From Candidatus Roseilinea sp. (GTDB lineage: Bacteria > Chloroflexota > Anaerolineae > J036 > Brachytrichaceae): a DNA stretch of 64,000 nt. The first letter of the stretch is position 1; every line of letters starts with the position of its first letter. The notes under the pieces were generated by a model. That model worked only from the letters and a program-made list of their open reading frames with translations. It was not told the DNA's origin and searched no databases. The position numbers were made by a program, and so were the translations under genes. Location: NCBI GenBank assembly GCA_025055235.1, contig JANWYN010000070.1, positions 1 through 64,000 of the forward strand, in the 5' to 3' direction. This document shows positions 1-9,773 of the stretch, one piece after another.

Positions 1-1
1 A

Positions 2-790
2 GCATTCGTCATCCCAGAGGTGATGAGGCGGCTGATCGAGCAGAAGGCGCTCGGCAACAAGACCGGCGCCGGCTTCTACAAGAAAGTCACGGCGCCTGAC
101 GGCTCGACCGAGTATCACGTCCTCAACCTGCAGACCATGCAATACGAGCCGCCGGCCAAGCCACGCTTCGACGTGATCGGCGAGACGAAGGATCTGGAGC
201 TGCCCGAGCGTATCCGCGCCATCTTCGATCGCTTCGCCGATGACCGCGGGGGCATGTTCATCGTCGAGACCACGCTGCCCATCTTGGCCTACGCTGCGCG
301 GCGCATCCCAGAGATCGCCGACAGCATCGCCGAGGTTGATAACGCCATGCGCTGGGGCTTCAACGCCGAAGCCGGCCCGTTCGAGTTGTGGGACATGATC
401 GGCGTGCGGCGCGGGCGCGAGATGATGCGCGAGCGCGAGATTGCCGTGCCGCAATGGGTGGATGACATGCTGGCCGCCGGCATCGAGTCGTTCTACCAGC
501 GCGAGGATGGACGCGTGATAGGCGTGTATCAACCACCCTTGACGCAAGACGCAAGACGCAGGACTCGTCTTCCGTCCCGCGTCTTGCGTCAGCCTACGCG
601 CCGCTCCATCGCTCCAAATTCCACATCGTCCTGGCCGAGAACCGCGGCACGAAGCGCGAGTTACGGCGCAACGCCAGCGCCAGCATCCACGATCTGGGCG
701 ATGGCATCCTCAACCTGGAGTTTCACTCCAAGGGCAACACGCTCGACAACTACATCAACGACATGGCGCTGGAAGCGCTGGAGATGCTAG
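2..790 (+). CDS. FadN-type 3-hydroxyacyl-CoA dehydrogenase/enoyl-CoA hydratase, 5' fragment (broken gene, truncated by window start)
   Basis: This is the front part of a two-domain beta-oxidation enzyme of the FadN/YusL type (3-hydroxyacyl-CoA dehydrogenase followed by enoyl-CoA hydratase); the NAD-binding domain lies before the window. The visible part holds the end of that domain (LGNKTGAGFYKK) and the C-terminal dehydrogenase domain up to about base 540. Beyond that the frame runs on as nonsense to the stop at 790, because a 50-bp palindrome (541-590) shifts the frame by two bases. The continuation of the protein is in another frame from 592. A thiolase gene downstream supports a fatty-acid oxidation locus. 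Whether the front half is still functional alone is unknown. Confidence 0.8.
   Translation, partial: AFVIPEVMRRLIEQKALGNKTGAGFYKKVTAPDGSTEYHVLNLQTMQYEPPAKPRFDVIGETKDLELPERIRAIFDRFADDRGGMFIVETTLPILAYAARRIPEIADSIAEVDNAMRWGFNAEAGPFELWDMIGVRRGREMMREREIAVPQWVDDMLAAGIESFYQREDGRVIGVYQPPLTQDARRRTRLPSRVLRQPTRRSIAPNSTSSWPRTAARSASYGATPAPASTIWAMASSTWSFTPRATRSTTTSTTWRWKRWRC
541..590. repeat. 50-bp palindromic heptamer-array insertion inside a gene
   Basis: The ends are perfect 12-bp inverted repeats, GACGCAAGACGC and GCGTCTTGCGTC, and both arms are built of seven-base words (ACGCAAG, ACGCAAG, ACGCAGG on the left; the right arm read backwards gives ACGCAAG, ACGCGGG, ACGGAAG). The length, 50, is two more than a multiple of three. 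Deleting exactly these bases joins ...CAA CCA CCC TT to A GCC TAC GCG and restores one continuous reading frame. No target-site duplication is visible. Confidence 0.85.
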
Positions 791-1632
791 CGCGCGATGA
801 GTGGCGCGGCATGGTCGTGGCCAATCAGGGCAAAGACTTTTGTCTCGGCGCGAACATCGGGTTGTTCATCCTGCTGGCCGGCACCGGAGACCCGAACGCC
901 ATCGAAAATGCGGTCAAGGGGCTGCAGGATTACCTGATGGCCTTTCGTTTCTCGCCTAAGCCGGTAGTGACTGCGCCACGTCAGCGCGTGCTGGGCGGCG
1001 GGGCCGAGGTGGCGATGGCCGGCGCGCGCATCGTCGCCGCTGCCGAGACTTACATCGGCCTGGTCGAGTTCGGCGTAGGCGTGATTCCGGCCGGCGGCGG
1101 CTGTAAAGAGTTGTTGCGTCGCGTGGTCTCGCCACACATGACCAACGACAAAGTGGATGCGCTCGGCTATCTGCAACAAGTCTTCGAGACCATCGCCTAC
1201 GCCAAAGTCAGCGAGAGCGCATTCGTTGCCCGCGAGCGCGGCTTCCTTAGCCCATGCGACACAATCGTGATGAACGACGACGACCTGATCGGCGTAGCCA
1301 AGGCCACCGCGATTCACCTGGCCGAGACCGGCTACATGCCGCCTGACCGCAACGCCGCTTCGATCTACGCCATTGGCCGGCGCGGCAAAGCGGCGATGGA
1401 GATGGCGGTGAACACGCTGCGCTGGGGCAAATACATCAGCGAGCATGATGCGCTGATCGCGCGCAAGCTGGCACACGTCCTATGCGGCGGCGATCTGTCC
1501 TCGCCGCAGTGGGTGACCGAGCAATACATCCTCGACCTGGAGCGCGAGGCATTCTGCTCGTTGCTCGGCGAGCCGAAGACGCAGGAACGCATCAGCTACA
1601 TGTTGAAGTATGCCAAGCCGTTGAGGAATTAG
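763..1632 (+). CDS. FadN-type enoyl-CoA hydratase/isomerase domain, 3' fragment of the interrupted gene
   Basis: This is the enoyl-CoA hydratase half of the same interrupted enzyme. Sequence resembling the family already starts at base 592 in this frame (NASASIHDLGDGILNLEFHSKGN before the first ATG), so the ATG at 763 is only the first methionine available to a split gene and would miss the start of the crotonase fold. Crotonase features follow: ANQGKDFCLGAN and the oxyanion-hole region VLGGGAEVAMA. If the 541-590 insert is removed the two parts make one polypeptide. The TAG stop at 1630-1632 shares its last bases with the heptamer array that follows. Confidence 0.8.
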   Translation: MALEALEMLARDEWRGMVVANQGKDFCLGANIGLFILLAGTGDPNAIENAVKGLQDYLMAFRFSPKPVVTAPRQRVLGGGAEVAMAGARIVAAAETYIGLVEFGVGVIPAGGGCKELLRRVVSPHMTNDKVDALGYLQQVFETIAYAKVSESAFVARERGFLSPCDTIVMNDDDLIGVAKATAIHLAETGYMPPDRNAASIYAIGRRGKAAMEMAVNTLRWGKYISEHDALIARKLAHVLCGGDLSSPQWVTEQYILDLEREAFCSLLGEPKTQERISYMLKYAKPLRN

Positions 1633-1684
1633 TTGCAGGTTGTAGGTTGCAGGTTGCAGGCTGCAAGTTGGAGCTTGCAGATGG
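1632..1684 (+). repeat. Heptamer array, word GTTGCAG (left member of an inverted pair)
   Basis: Seven-base words run GTTGCAG, GTTGTAG, GTTGCAG, GTTGCAG, GCTGCAA, GTTGGAG, CTTGCAG. Variation is mostly transitions at fixed word positions. The array starts on the stop codon of the preceding gene and ends just before the Shine-Dalgarno of the four-helix-bundle gene. Its reverse complement is found at 2071-2115 on the other side of that gene. Confidence 0.9.
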
Positions 1685-1693
1685 AGGGCAGCA

Positions 1694-2062
1694 ATGGCGA
1701 CAATTCAGCGCTTCGAGGATATTGAATCATGGAAGACAGCGAGGCAACTCACGCGTGCCGTTTACGAGCTGTCAAGGCAGGGTGAGTTCGCGAAGGACTT
1801 CGGCTTACGTGATCAGATGCGACGCGCTGCGGTGTCCGTCATGTCCAACATCGCTGAGGGATTTGAAAGTCGGACGCGCAGTCTATTCGCCGAGTATCTC
1901 GGCAGAGCAAAGGCGTCGTGTGGTGAGCTGCGCGCACAAGCCTACGTTGCGCTAGATGCGAACTACATCCAACAGCAATTCGAGACGCTAGTAAACATGT
2001 GCATCTCGTGCAGCAAACAAATCCACGCTTTCATCACCTATCTCAAGACAAAACCGGAATGA
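1694..2062 (+). CDS. Four-helix-bundle protein (23S rRNA intervening-sequence / Avd-like family)
   Basis: A 122-residue protein of the 23S_rRNA_IVP family (TIGR02436 type). The diagnostic pattern is present: RFEDIESWKTARQL near the N-terminus, then FAKDFGLRDQMRRAAVSVMSNIAEGF, and a C-terminal helix pair with GELRAQAYVALDANYI. Known members form small basic helical bundles; relatives occur in rRNA intervening sequences, and Avd, the accessory protein of diversity-generating retroelements, is also in this family. A GGAGG ribosome site precedes the ATG. The gene sits exactly between two inverted heptamer arrays, which suggests it travels with, or acts on, these repeats. No reverse transcriptase gene is seen in the window, so a complete retroelement is not supported. 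Confidence 0.92.
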   Translation: MATIQRFEDIESWKTARQLTRAVYELSRQGEFAKDFGLRDQMRRAAVSVMSNIAEGFESRTRSLFAEYLGRAKASCGELRAQAYVALDANYIQQQFETLVNMCISCSKQIHAFITYLKTKPE

Positions 2063-2070
2063 TCCGGACC

Positions 2071-2115
2071 CGCAACCTGTACCCTGCAACCTTCAACCTG
2101 TAACCTGCAACCTGC
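2071..2115 (-). repeat. Heptamer array, word TGCAACC (right member of an inverted pair)
   Basis: Words run CGCAACC, TGTACCC, TGCAACC, TTCAACC, TGTAACC, TGCAACC. Read on the minus strand this is the same GGTTGCA word as the array at 1632-1684, so the two arrays face each other across the four-helix-bundle gene with about 390 bp between them. Confidence 0.9.
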
Positions 2116-2137
2116 CACACCTAATAACGGAGTAACT

Positions 2138-3316
2138 ATGCCAGAAGCAGTCATCGTCAGCGGCGCGCGAACCGCTGTGGGCAAGGCAACGAAAGGCGGC
2201 CTGCGGACAGTGCGGCCGGACGACATGGCCGCAGCGGCCATCCGCGCCGCTGTCGAGCGCGCGCCCGGACTCGACCCGAATGAGATTGACGACGTGATCC
2301 TCGGCTGTGCCATGCCGGAGGCCGAGCAAGGCCTGAACGTCGCCCGCCTGGCAGCCTTGCGCGCTGGCCTGCCGGCCGGTGTGCCGGCGCAGACGGTCAA
2401 CCGCTTTTGCTCGTCGGGCTTGCAAACCATCGCTTTGGCTGCGCATCAGATCATGGCCGGCCAGGGCGACGTCATCGTCGCCGGCGGCACGGAGAGCATG
2501 AGCATGGTCTCGATGTCCGGCAACTTCTTCTCGCCCAACCCCGACCTGGTGGACGTGAATCCGGAGGTATACATGCCGATGGGGCTGACTGCCGAAGAGG
2601 TCGCCCAGCGCTTCAACATCTCGCGGGAGGATCAGGACGAATTCGCGCTGCGCTCGCACCGGAACGCGGCGGCAGCGATTGACGCCGGCAAGTTCAAAGA
2701 CGAGATCACGCCGCTGGAGGTCCGCGTCACCCAGTTCGACGGCGCGCGCGCCGTGACCCAGTCCTACACCTTTCAGACCGACGAAGGCGTGCGGCGCGAC
2801 ACCTCGCTCGAAGCGCTGGCCAAGCTCAAGCCGGTCTTCCACGCGCGCGGCACCGTCACCGCCGGCAACGCCTCGCAGACCAGTGATGGCGCGGCAGCCG
2901 TCGTCGTCATGAACGCGGACAAGGCGAGGGCGCTCGGGCTGAAGCCGCTGGCCCGCTTCGTCAGCTTCGCCGTGGGCGGCGTGCCGCCAGAGGTGATGGG
3001 TATCGGCCCGACCGTCGCAGTGCCCAAGGCGCTCAAGCTGGCCGGGCTGACGCTCGACCAAATTGACCTGATCGAGTTGAACGAAGCGTTCGCCGCGCAA
3101 GCGCTGGCCGTCATCCGCGCCTTGGAGATGGACCTGGAGAAAGTGAACGTGAACGGTGGGGCGATCGCGCTTGGGCATCCGCTTGGTTGCACCGGCGCCA
3201 AGCTCACCGTTACATTGCTGCACGAGATGCGCCGGCGCAACGCGCGCTATGGCATGGTCACCATGTGCATCGGCGGCGGCATGGGCGCGGCAGGCATCTT
3301 CGAGAACCTCAATTAA
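2138..3316 (+). CDS. Acetyl-CoA acyltransferase (thiolase)
   Basis: A 392-residue thiolase that cleaves 3-ketoacyl-CoA in beta-oxidation (or condenses acetyl-CoA). The three catalytic blocks are visible: nucleophilic Cys at about residue 91 in NRFCSSGLQ, His at about 347 in GHPLGCTGA, and the second Cys at about 377 in CIGGGMG. Length is normal for the family. The start has a GGAG site 6-7 nt upstream. Together with the broken hydroxyacyl-CoA dehydrogenase/hydratase upstream it forms a fadNA-like locus, in which the four-helix gene and its arrays are an intrusion. Confidence 0.95.
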   Translation: MPEAVIVSGARTAVGKATKGGLRTVRPDDMAAAAIRAAVERAPGLDPNEIDDVILGCAMPEAEQGLNVARLAALRAGLPAGVPAQTVNRFCSSGLQTIALAAHQIMAGQGDVIVAGGTESMSMVSMSGNFFSPNPDLVDVNPEVYMPMGLTAEEVAQRFNISREDQDEFALRSHRNAAAAIDAGKFKDEITPLEVRVTQFDGARAVTQSYTFQTDEGVRRDTSLEALAKLKPVFHARGTVTAGNASQTSDGAAAVVVMNADKARALGLKPLARFVSFAVGGVPPEVMGIGPTVAVPKALKLAGLTLDQIDLIELNEAFAAQALAVIRALEMDLEKVNVNGGAIALGHPLGCTGAKLTVTLLHEMRRRNARYGMVTMCIGGGMGAAGIFENLN

Positions 3317-3319
3317 CCG

Positions 3320-3512
3320 TTCACCACGAGGACACGCAGCGCGCGAAGTTGATCGGATCAGAGCTGTGAGCGCGTCTTAGTCTCACACCAGAATCCCGAT
3401 CCAACCGGCGAAAGCCAAACGAGCCAGTGCATGCCGCGCAGATTTGAAGGCCAGAAACCGGGTTTCTACGCAACGCGAGCTGTCTATAGTTCTTCGCACC
3501 CTTCGTGGTGAA
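3320..3512. repeat. Intergenic element with inverted ends TTCACCACGA / CTTCGTGGTGAA
   Basis: The 193 bp between the thiolase and the convergent ABC ATPase start with TTCACCACGAG and end with CTTCGTGGTGAA, an inverted pair. Inside is a perfect palindrome AGAAACC-G-GGTTTCT (3453-3467); the same AGAAACCGG/CCGGTTTCT ends form the hairpin at 14157-14189. No gene is seen here. It looks like a small non-coding repeat element, possibly also acting as a bidirectional terminator. Confidence 0.5.
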
Positions 3513-3516
3513 AAGC

Positions 3517-4530
3517 TCACACCGGCAGCATTTCGCTCAGCCGTTCGCGTTCGACGACGGGCTGCTGGTCGTAGAGGTAGCACGCGGCCACTTGTTGCGG
3601 CGCGACCTGATAGAGCGGGGGAGGTGCCTGACGGCACTTGTCCATTGCGAACGGGCAGCGCGAGGCGAACTTGCAACCGGTTTCGATGCTGCCGTGCTCT
3701 TGCTCGCGCGCCACGATCTCGGTCTGTCCCCATTTGCGATTGATGTCCGGCCAGGGGATCGAGTCAATCAACAGGCGCGTGTAAGGATGCTGCGGGTCGC
3801 GGATCACGCGATCTATGCTGCCGGCTTCCATCACCGAGCCGCGATACAGCACGATGATCGAGTTGGCCACGTGATACGCCGTGGTCAGGTCGTGCGTGAT
3901 GTAGATGATCGAGATGCCGTATTCGCGATTGAGGTTGCGCAGGCTCTCCAAGATCGTCGCGCGCAAGCTGGCGTCCACCATGGAGACCGGCTCATCGGCG
4001 ACGAGCAGGCGCGGCTTGAGCAACAGCGCGCGCGCCACGTTGATGCGCTGGCGCTGGCCGCCGGAGAGCTGGTGCGGAAAGCGCCCGAGGACGTCTTCGG
4101 GACGCAGGCCGACGGCGCTGAGCGCCTCGTCTATTTTGTCGCGCGCTTCGCTCCTGCTCCGGGCCAGCTTGAATTTCTCGATCGGCACGGTCAACAGGTG
4201 GTCCACCGTGTAGAACGGGTTGAACACAGCGAACGGATCCTGGAAGACCGCTTGCACCTCTTTGCGAAAGGTGATCTTCTCCTCACCTCGCAGCTTCGTA
4301 ATGTCCTTGCCTTTGTAGAGGATGTGTCCACGGGTGGGCGTAATGAAACCGAGCAGCAGCATCGCCAGCGTGGTTTTGCCGCTGCCGCTCTCGCCGGCGA
4401 CCGTTAGGATCGTCGGTTGGTCATCCTCGATCTTGAGCGATACGTCGTCCAACGCCGTCGTCGCTGCGCGCGAAAGCAGCCCTTTGGTGTAGATCTTGGT
4501 GACGTTGCGAAATTCGAGTAGGGGTGTCAT
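3517..4530 (-). CDS. Oligopeptide/dipeptide ABC transporter ATPase (OppF/DppF type)
   Basis: A 337-residue ATPase of a peptide/nickel-type importer; it powers uptake from the cytoplasmic side together with the ATPase encoded just upstream. Walker A GESGSGKTT is at residues 46-54, followed by the signature LSGGQRQR and Walker B LLVADEPVS. The C-terminal region has the OppF-type cysteines (CKFASRCPFAMDKC). I place the start at the ATG giving MTPLLEFRNV because family homology starts there; an in-frame ATG 14 codons earlier (4572) is possible and would leave a 4-base gap to the preceding gene. It is the last gene of the five-gene transporter operon. Confidence 0.92.
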   Translation of the reverse strand: MTPLLEFRNVTKIYTKGLLSRAATTALDDVSLKIEDDQPTILTVAGESGSGKTTLAMLLLGFITPTRGHILYKGKDITKLRGEEKITFRKEVQAVFQDPFAVFNPFYTVDHLLTVPIEKFKLARSRSEARDKIDEALSAVGLRPEDVLGRFPHQLSGGQRQRINVARALLLKPRLLVADEPVSMVDASLRATILESLRNLNREYGISIIYITHDLTTAYHVANSIIVLYRGSVMEAGSIDRVIRDPQHPYTRLLIDSIPWPDINRKWGQTEIVAREQEHGSIETGCKFASRCPFAMDKCRQAPPPLYQVAPQQVAACYLYDQQPVVERERLSEMLPV

Positions 4531-4576
4531 GAGTTCGCTTGAGGACGCAGGAATCACGCCGTGGCGTCGCACATCT

Positions 4577-5580
<1,004 letters not shown>

Positions 5581-5584
<4 letters not shown>

Positions 5585-6504
5585 TCCGTCCTCCGCACGC
5601 GCGGGTTTGCCAGCTCATCCAGGCCGACGTTGATGAGCGTCAACGACACGAAGATCAACACCAGCGCCAGCGACGGCCACAGTGGCCACCACCACCAGCC
5701 GTTGAAGAACGCGGCTTGCTGCTGCGCAAACCAGATCGTGTTGCCGATCAGCGGCTCGCGCAGCGGGCCGAGGCCGAGCACCGACAGGCCGAACGAGCCG
5801 AAGATGCCCGCAAACACGCCGCTGACGAAGCTGGCCAGGATGAACGGCAGCATGTTCGGCAGGATTTCCTTGAAGATGATCTCCAGGTTGCTCATGCCGG
5901 AAAGGCGAGCGACGTTGACGAACAATCGCTCCTTCAGCGTAAGCACTTGCGCACGCATCACGCGCGTCGGGCCCATCCACGCCAACAGCGACACGATGAG
6001 CGCCATGGTGTAGATGGTGACCGACTTGCGGTCTATCGAGCCGGCGATGATTACCAATATGAGGAAGGCCGGAATGGGCAACAGCACCTCGGTGACGGCG
6101 CGGATGATCGTATCTACGACGCCACCGTAGTAGGCCGAGAGAAAGCCGAGGATCACGCCGACGCCGGTGCCGATCGCGCCGGCGATCAGGCCGATCACCG
6201 CCGTCTGCCAGATGCCGCGCACCATGACGGCCAGCAGGTCGCGCCCGAAGAAGTCGGTGCCGAGCGGGTACTCGGCGCTGGGCGGCTGCTTCGGCTTCAC
6301 CGCCAGCGGGTAGGCGCGCTTCTCGGTGTCAATGGTCAGCGAGCCGATCACCGTGAAAAGCGTCAGGGCGATCACGATGGCCAGCCCCAAGACGAGGCTC
6401 TTGTTACGCCGCAGGTAGCGCCGGGTGAGCGTCAGGCGCGAAGGGTGCTCGTAGCGAATCTCCTGGGCGTCCGGTTTGGGTCCAACAGCAGCGATCTGCG
6501 TCAT
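5581..6504 (-). CDS. Peptide-type ABC transporter permease (DppC type)
   Basis: A 307-residue inner-membrane permease. An N-terminal cytoplasmic stretch leads into a first membrane segment (SLVLGLAIVIALTLFTVIGSL), then the BPD_transp_1 region with several more segments and a DppC-like motif GTDFFGRDLLAVMVRG. It forms the channel with the DppB-type protein. The gene overlaps both neighbours by ATGA junctions. Confidence 0.94.
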
Positions 6505-7505
6505 CTTGATTCGTAGCGTATCCGTGGGTCGAGCAACGGGTAGATCAGGTCAACTATAAACATCAGGACGGCGATCGAAAGAATGACGAAGAGCGTGATG
6601 CCATAGATGACGAAGTAGTCGTTCTTCAGGATGGCGTCTCCGAGCAAGCCGCCGAGGCCGGGCAGGCCATACAACTGTTCGACCAGCACGCCCGAGACGA
6701 TGACGCTGCCGAACGCCAGCGCCAGGCCAGTGATCTGGGGCAGCAGCGCGTTGCGCACGTAATACTGAGTGAAGATCGTGCGCGGGTGCAACCCCTTGTG
6801 CTCGGCGAAGTTTACGTAATCCTCGCCTTGGATGGTGATGCCCATGCCGCGCATGCCCAGCGCCCAGAAGCCGAGCGACGCGAGGATGAGCGAGATGGCC
6901 GGCAGGATTTGGTGCCGCGCTGCGTCAAGGATGAACTCCAGTGTCAGCGACGGGGTGACGCCTTGCGAATATGCGCCGCCCATCGGCAGCAGCTTCAGGC
7001 GGAAGGCGATGAAGAAGATCAGCAGCAGGCCGAGCAGGTAGGCCGGCACCGCCTGCAACATCATTAGCGGGGCCATCAAGCCCTTCACGAACTTCGGACT
7101 GCGCGGCCACGAGGCGAGCGCCCCGAGTAAGTTGCCTAAGGCGAACGAAATCAGCGTCGTCAGCATGAGCAGCACGATCGTCCACGGCAGTGCGGAGAAG
7201 ATCAGCTCCAGCACGGTCTTGGGGTAGCGCGTCAGTGATGGGCCGAGGTCACCGCGCAAAACGCCGGCCATGTATTCGATGTACTGCTGAAGCAGCGGCT
7301 TGTCCAGGCCGAACTTTACCTCGTATGCAGCGATGATCTGCTCCAAGTCCTTTGGCGCGAAGCCCGTCGAACGCGCGATCTCGGCGAAGCGTTCACGAAT
7401 TGGATTGCGGGCGGATAGGCGCGGGATGAAGAAGACGATCGTCGCAGCGACCCACACCACCGCGATCAAAAAGAGAATGCGTCTAACCAGGTATCCCAGT
7501 CTCAT
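6501..7505 (-). CDS. Peptide-type ABC transporter permease (DppB type)
   Basis: A 334-residue permease with an N-terminal membrane anchor (RILFLIAVVWVAATIVFFIPRL) and a DppB-like membrane domain, including the EAA-type loop LRGMGITIQGEDYVNFAEHKGL. It forms a heterodimer with the DppC-type protein. It is separated from the binding-protein gene upstream by 297 bp that hold a hairpin and a dispersed repeat, so its expression probably depends on read-through from the binding-protein promoter. Confidence 0.94.
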   Translation of the reverse strand: MRLGYLVRRILFLIAVVWVAATIVFFIPRLSARNPIRERFAEIARSTGFAPKDLEQIIAAYEVKFGLDKPLLQQYIEYMAGVLRGDLGPSLTRYPKTVLELIFSALPWTIVLLMLTTLISFALGNLLGALASWPRSPKFVKGLMAPLMMLQAVPAYLLGLLLIFFIAFRLKLLPMGGAYSQGVTPSLTLEFILDAARHQILPAISLILASLGFWALGMRGMGITIQGEDYVNFAEHKGLHPRTIFTQYYVRNALLPQITGLALAFGSVIVSGVLVEQLYGLPGLGGLLGDAILKNDYFVIYGITLFVILSIAVLMFIVDLIYPLLDPRIRYESR

Positions 7506-7599
7506 CGGATTGCTCGAATCGCAGCACGAGGATCATAACCGAAAAGTAGCTTGCAGTGGAGAGGAGAATCGGGTGCAGTCACCAAGGGGCAAATGTGCA

Positions 7600-7716
7600 A
7601 GTTGGATAGGGCGCGCTCACCGCAGCGCGCCATCGCCGGTGCGTCGCAGGCGCGGAGCGGTGTCCACGCCCTGCCGCACGATGGTTTGCCTGCATTTGCC
7701 CCTGTATGCGGATGCA
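7600..7716 (-). repeat. Dispersed intergenic repeat, copy 1
   Basis: Read on the minus strand this segment shares, in the same order, the blocks TGCATYCGC, AGGGGCAAA, CCATCG.RCGGCAGGGC, GGAC.CCG.TCCG.GCC, GGCGCGCTGC.GT and GAGCGCGCCCTA with 18039-18183 on the plus strand. No coding potential is evident. Both copies lie in untranslated DNA next to gene ends. Confidence 0.65.
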
Positions 7717-7725
7717 TGCAGGAAA

Positions 7726-7753
7726 TCCTGGCCTCCCAAAAGGGAGGCCAGGA
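7726..7753 (-). terminator. Hairpin between binding-protein gene and permease gene
   Basis: A perfect 12-bp stem, TCCTGGCCTCCC and GGGAGGCCAGGA, with an AAAA loop lies about 50 bp after the binding-protein stop. On the minus strand it is followed only by TTTCC, so it is probably a leaky terminator or an mRNA-stabilising hairpin. Such a structure is commonly used to keep binding protein in excess over permease. Confidence 0.6.
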
Positions 7754-7802
7754 CGGTTGACGGGCTCAGTTTTAGGGTTGCCGAGCGCAGCACGCTTTTG
7801 GT

Positions 7803-9647
7803 TCAGCCGGCCGGCTTCAGCGCCGCGATGACGCGCGGGCCCGTCCAGTGCCAGAACGCGCCGTTGTAGCCTTCGCCCACGTTCGTCTCGGTCGGCCAGT
7901 TCACCCAGTAGGTTTGGTTGTAGGCGATGCGGTGCAGCCACTGGATGATCGGCACGTTGATGACGTCCTTGTAGTAGAACTCCATCGCCTGAACGGCCAA
8001 CTCGTCGAACTTCGGATCGCCGGCGGGATACTTTGCCATCTCCAGCACCAGCTTCTCGAACTCGGGGTTGTTGTAGCGCGAGAAGTTGTTGCTGCCGGCG
8101 ACGTTGCCCGTCGGCTTGGTGTTGAACAGCTCGAACACCGCGAACGGATCGCGCAGGCTGGCGCCGTGGCCGAACATGTACAGGCCGGGACGGCCTTGGG
8201 CCATGTTGTTGTAGGCCTCCGGCGAGAAGTCCGGGCCTTCGCCAGTGTCAAAGCCCGCCTGGCGCAGCATCTCGGCCAGGACCGGCACGATGTCCGCATG
8301 GATGCCTGCGAAGCCGCTAATTTGCGCCGGCACGGTCTTGCCGTCCTTCTCCCACAGGCCGTCGGCGTTCTTCTTGTAGCCGGCTTCCTCCATCAGCTTG
8401 GCCGACTCTTCAAGGTCGAACTTGCGCGGCTGGTATTTCTCGACGAGGGCCTGAACGCCGGGTGAATCGGCGAACTTCTGCAGCGGCGGATAGAGCGGGA
8501 AGGGGTAGATGGTGCTCACCTTCGCGCCGCCGTATACCACCTCGTCAATCTGGTCGCGGTTGACCGCGCGGTTGATGGCGCGGCGCACGCGCACATCGCT
8601 GAACGGCTCGATCTCGAGGTTCATCCACAGCGCATTGGGCCACCAGTCAAGATAACCGTGCGGCTCATTTTGACCGGTGTGGGTGGTGACCTTCGGGTTT
8701 TGCTTGAGGATGTTGGCGATGATGTCGTTGCGGAAGTCCAGCGCCGTGTCGAGTTCGTTGTTCACGACGCGCTGCGCCACCACGCCCATGTCGTCGCCGA
8801 TGCGCTGCATGATCACGCGCTTGGCCTCGGGCACGGGCTGGAAACCGGTCTTGATCGCCCACCAGTCTTCGCGCAGGTCGAAGATCTTTTGGTTGTTGGT
8901 CCAGGACACAATATTGTATGGCCCGGAATGCGGCATATCCAGGCCGCCGGGGAAGGCGGTCACGTCCGCTTGCTTCTCCAGCACATGCGCCGGCACGATC
9001 GGGCGACCGGTGTCGAAGTGCGCAGTGAGCACGTCGAACACGAAGCGCGGCGACGGCTGCTTGAAGATGATCTTGACCGTCTTGTCATCAACGGCGACGG
9101 CTTCCTTCACGTAGGGCGCGACGCGGCTGTGGTAGTCCAGCTTGTCGTTGTCGCGCCATGTGTTGACGGTAAAGACCACATCCTTTGAGGTGATCGGCGT
9201 GCCGTCGCTCCACTCGATGCCGTCGCGCAGCTTGATCGTTACCTCGGTGAAGTCGGCGTTGTATTCCGGGTCGCCGGCTGCCAGCCACGGATACACCGTG
9301 TCCGAGAAGGCTGCCCAGTAATACAGGGGGTCCCACAGCGACGAGTTGAAGTTCTGGTGGTTGTGGCCGGCTGCGAACGGGCTGGTCACGCCGATGTTGT
9401 CGAAGTCACTTGCGCCCCAGCCCATGATGACGGTGCGGTTGCGGGGCACTTCGGGGATCTGTGGCGCTTCGGCTGCCGGCGTCGGCGTAGCTTCGGCAGC
9501 GGGAGCGGCGGGCTGTGCCGGCTGTTCTGCCGCCGGCGCGGCCGGTGCGGCCGGCGTGGCAGGTGCACATGCGGCAATCACTGCGCCCGTCCCGGCGAGG
9601 GCCGACAAGCGCAGCAGTTGCCTTCGAGTGATTTTGTTCTTGGTCAT
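7803..9647 (-). CDS. Extracellular solute-binding protein, family 5 (peptide/nickel-type importer lipoprotein)
   Basis: A 614-residue secreted lipoprotein. The N-terminus has a twin-arginine-like signal (TRRQLLRLSALAG) and a lipobox ending at Cys27 (AACAP), followed by a long Ala/Pro/Glu linker to about residue 65 that tethers the domain to the membrane. The rest is an SBP_bac_5 fold (TVYPWLA, DGIEWSDGTPITSKDVVFT). It captures the ligand for the permeases and ATPases encoded downstream. The ligand cannot be told from sequence; peptides or oligosaccharides are both possible for this family. Confidence 0.95.
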   Translation of the reverse strand: MTKNKITRRQLLRLSALAGTGAVIAACAPATPAAPAAPAAEQPAQPAAPAAEATPTPAAEAPQIPEVPRNRTVIMGWGASDFDNIGVTSPFAAGHNHQNFNSSLWDPLYYWAAFSDTVYPWLAAGDPEYNADFTEVTIKLRDGIEWSDGTPITSKDVVFTVNTWRDNDKLDYHSRVAPYVKEAVAVDDKTVKIIFKQPSPRFVFDVLTAHFDTGRPIVPAHVLEKQADVTAFPGGLDMPHSGPYNIVSWTNNQKIFDLREDWWAIKTGFQPVPEAKRVIMQRIGDDMGVVAQRVVNNELDTALDFRNDIIANILKQNPKVTTHTGQNEPHGYLDWWPNALWMNLEIEPFSDVRVRRAINRAVNRDQIDEVVYGGAKVSTIYPFPLYPPLQKFADSPGVQALVEKYQPRKFDLEESAKLMEEAGYKKNADGLWEKDGKTVPAQISGFAGIHADIVPVLAEMLRQAGFDTGEGPDFSPEAYNNMAQGRPGLYMFGHGASLRDPFAVFELFNTKPTGNVAGSNNFSRYNNPEFEKLVLEMAKYPAGDPKFDELAVQAMEFYYKDVINVPIIQWLHRIAYNQTYWVNWPTETNVGEGYNGAFWHWTGPRVIAALKPAG

Positions 9648-9773
9648 ATTCGGTCTTATCCTCCTGGATCGAATGCTTTAGAACGGGAGATCTATCGGCG
9701 AATGGATCGCCGGGCAGTGAACGGATTCTTGCGTGCAACCGAATCTCGCTTCCCGCATTTGAGCTCGTCGTCG

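Noticed and set aside
1632-2115. A complete diversity-generating retroelement around the Avd-like gene
   Set aside because: No reverse transcriptase gene and no template/variable repeat pair with A-directed changes could be found in the window.
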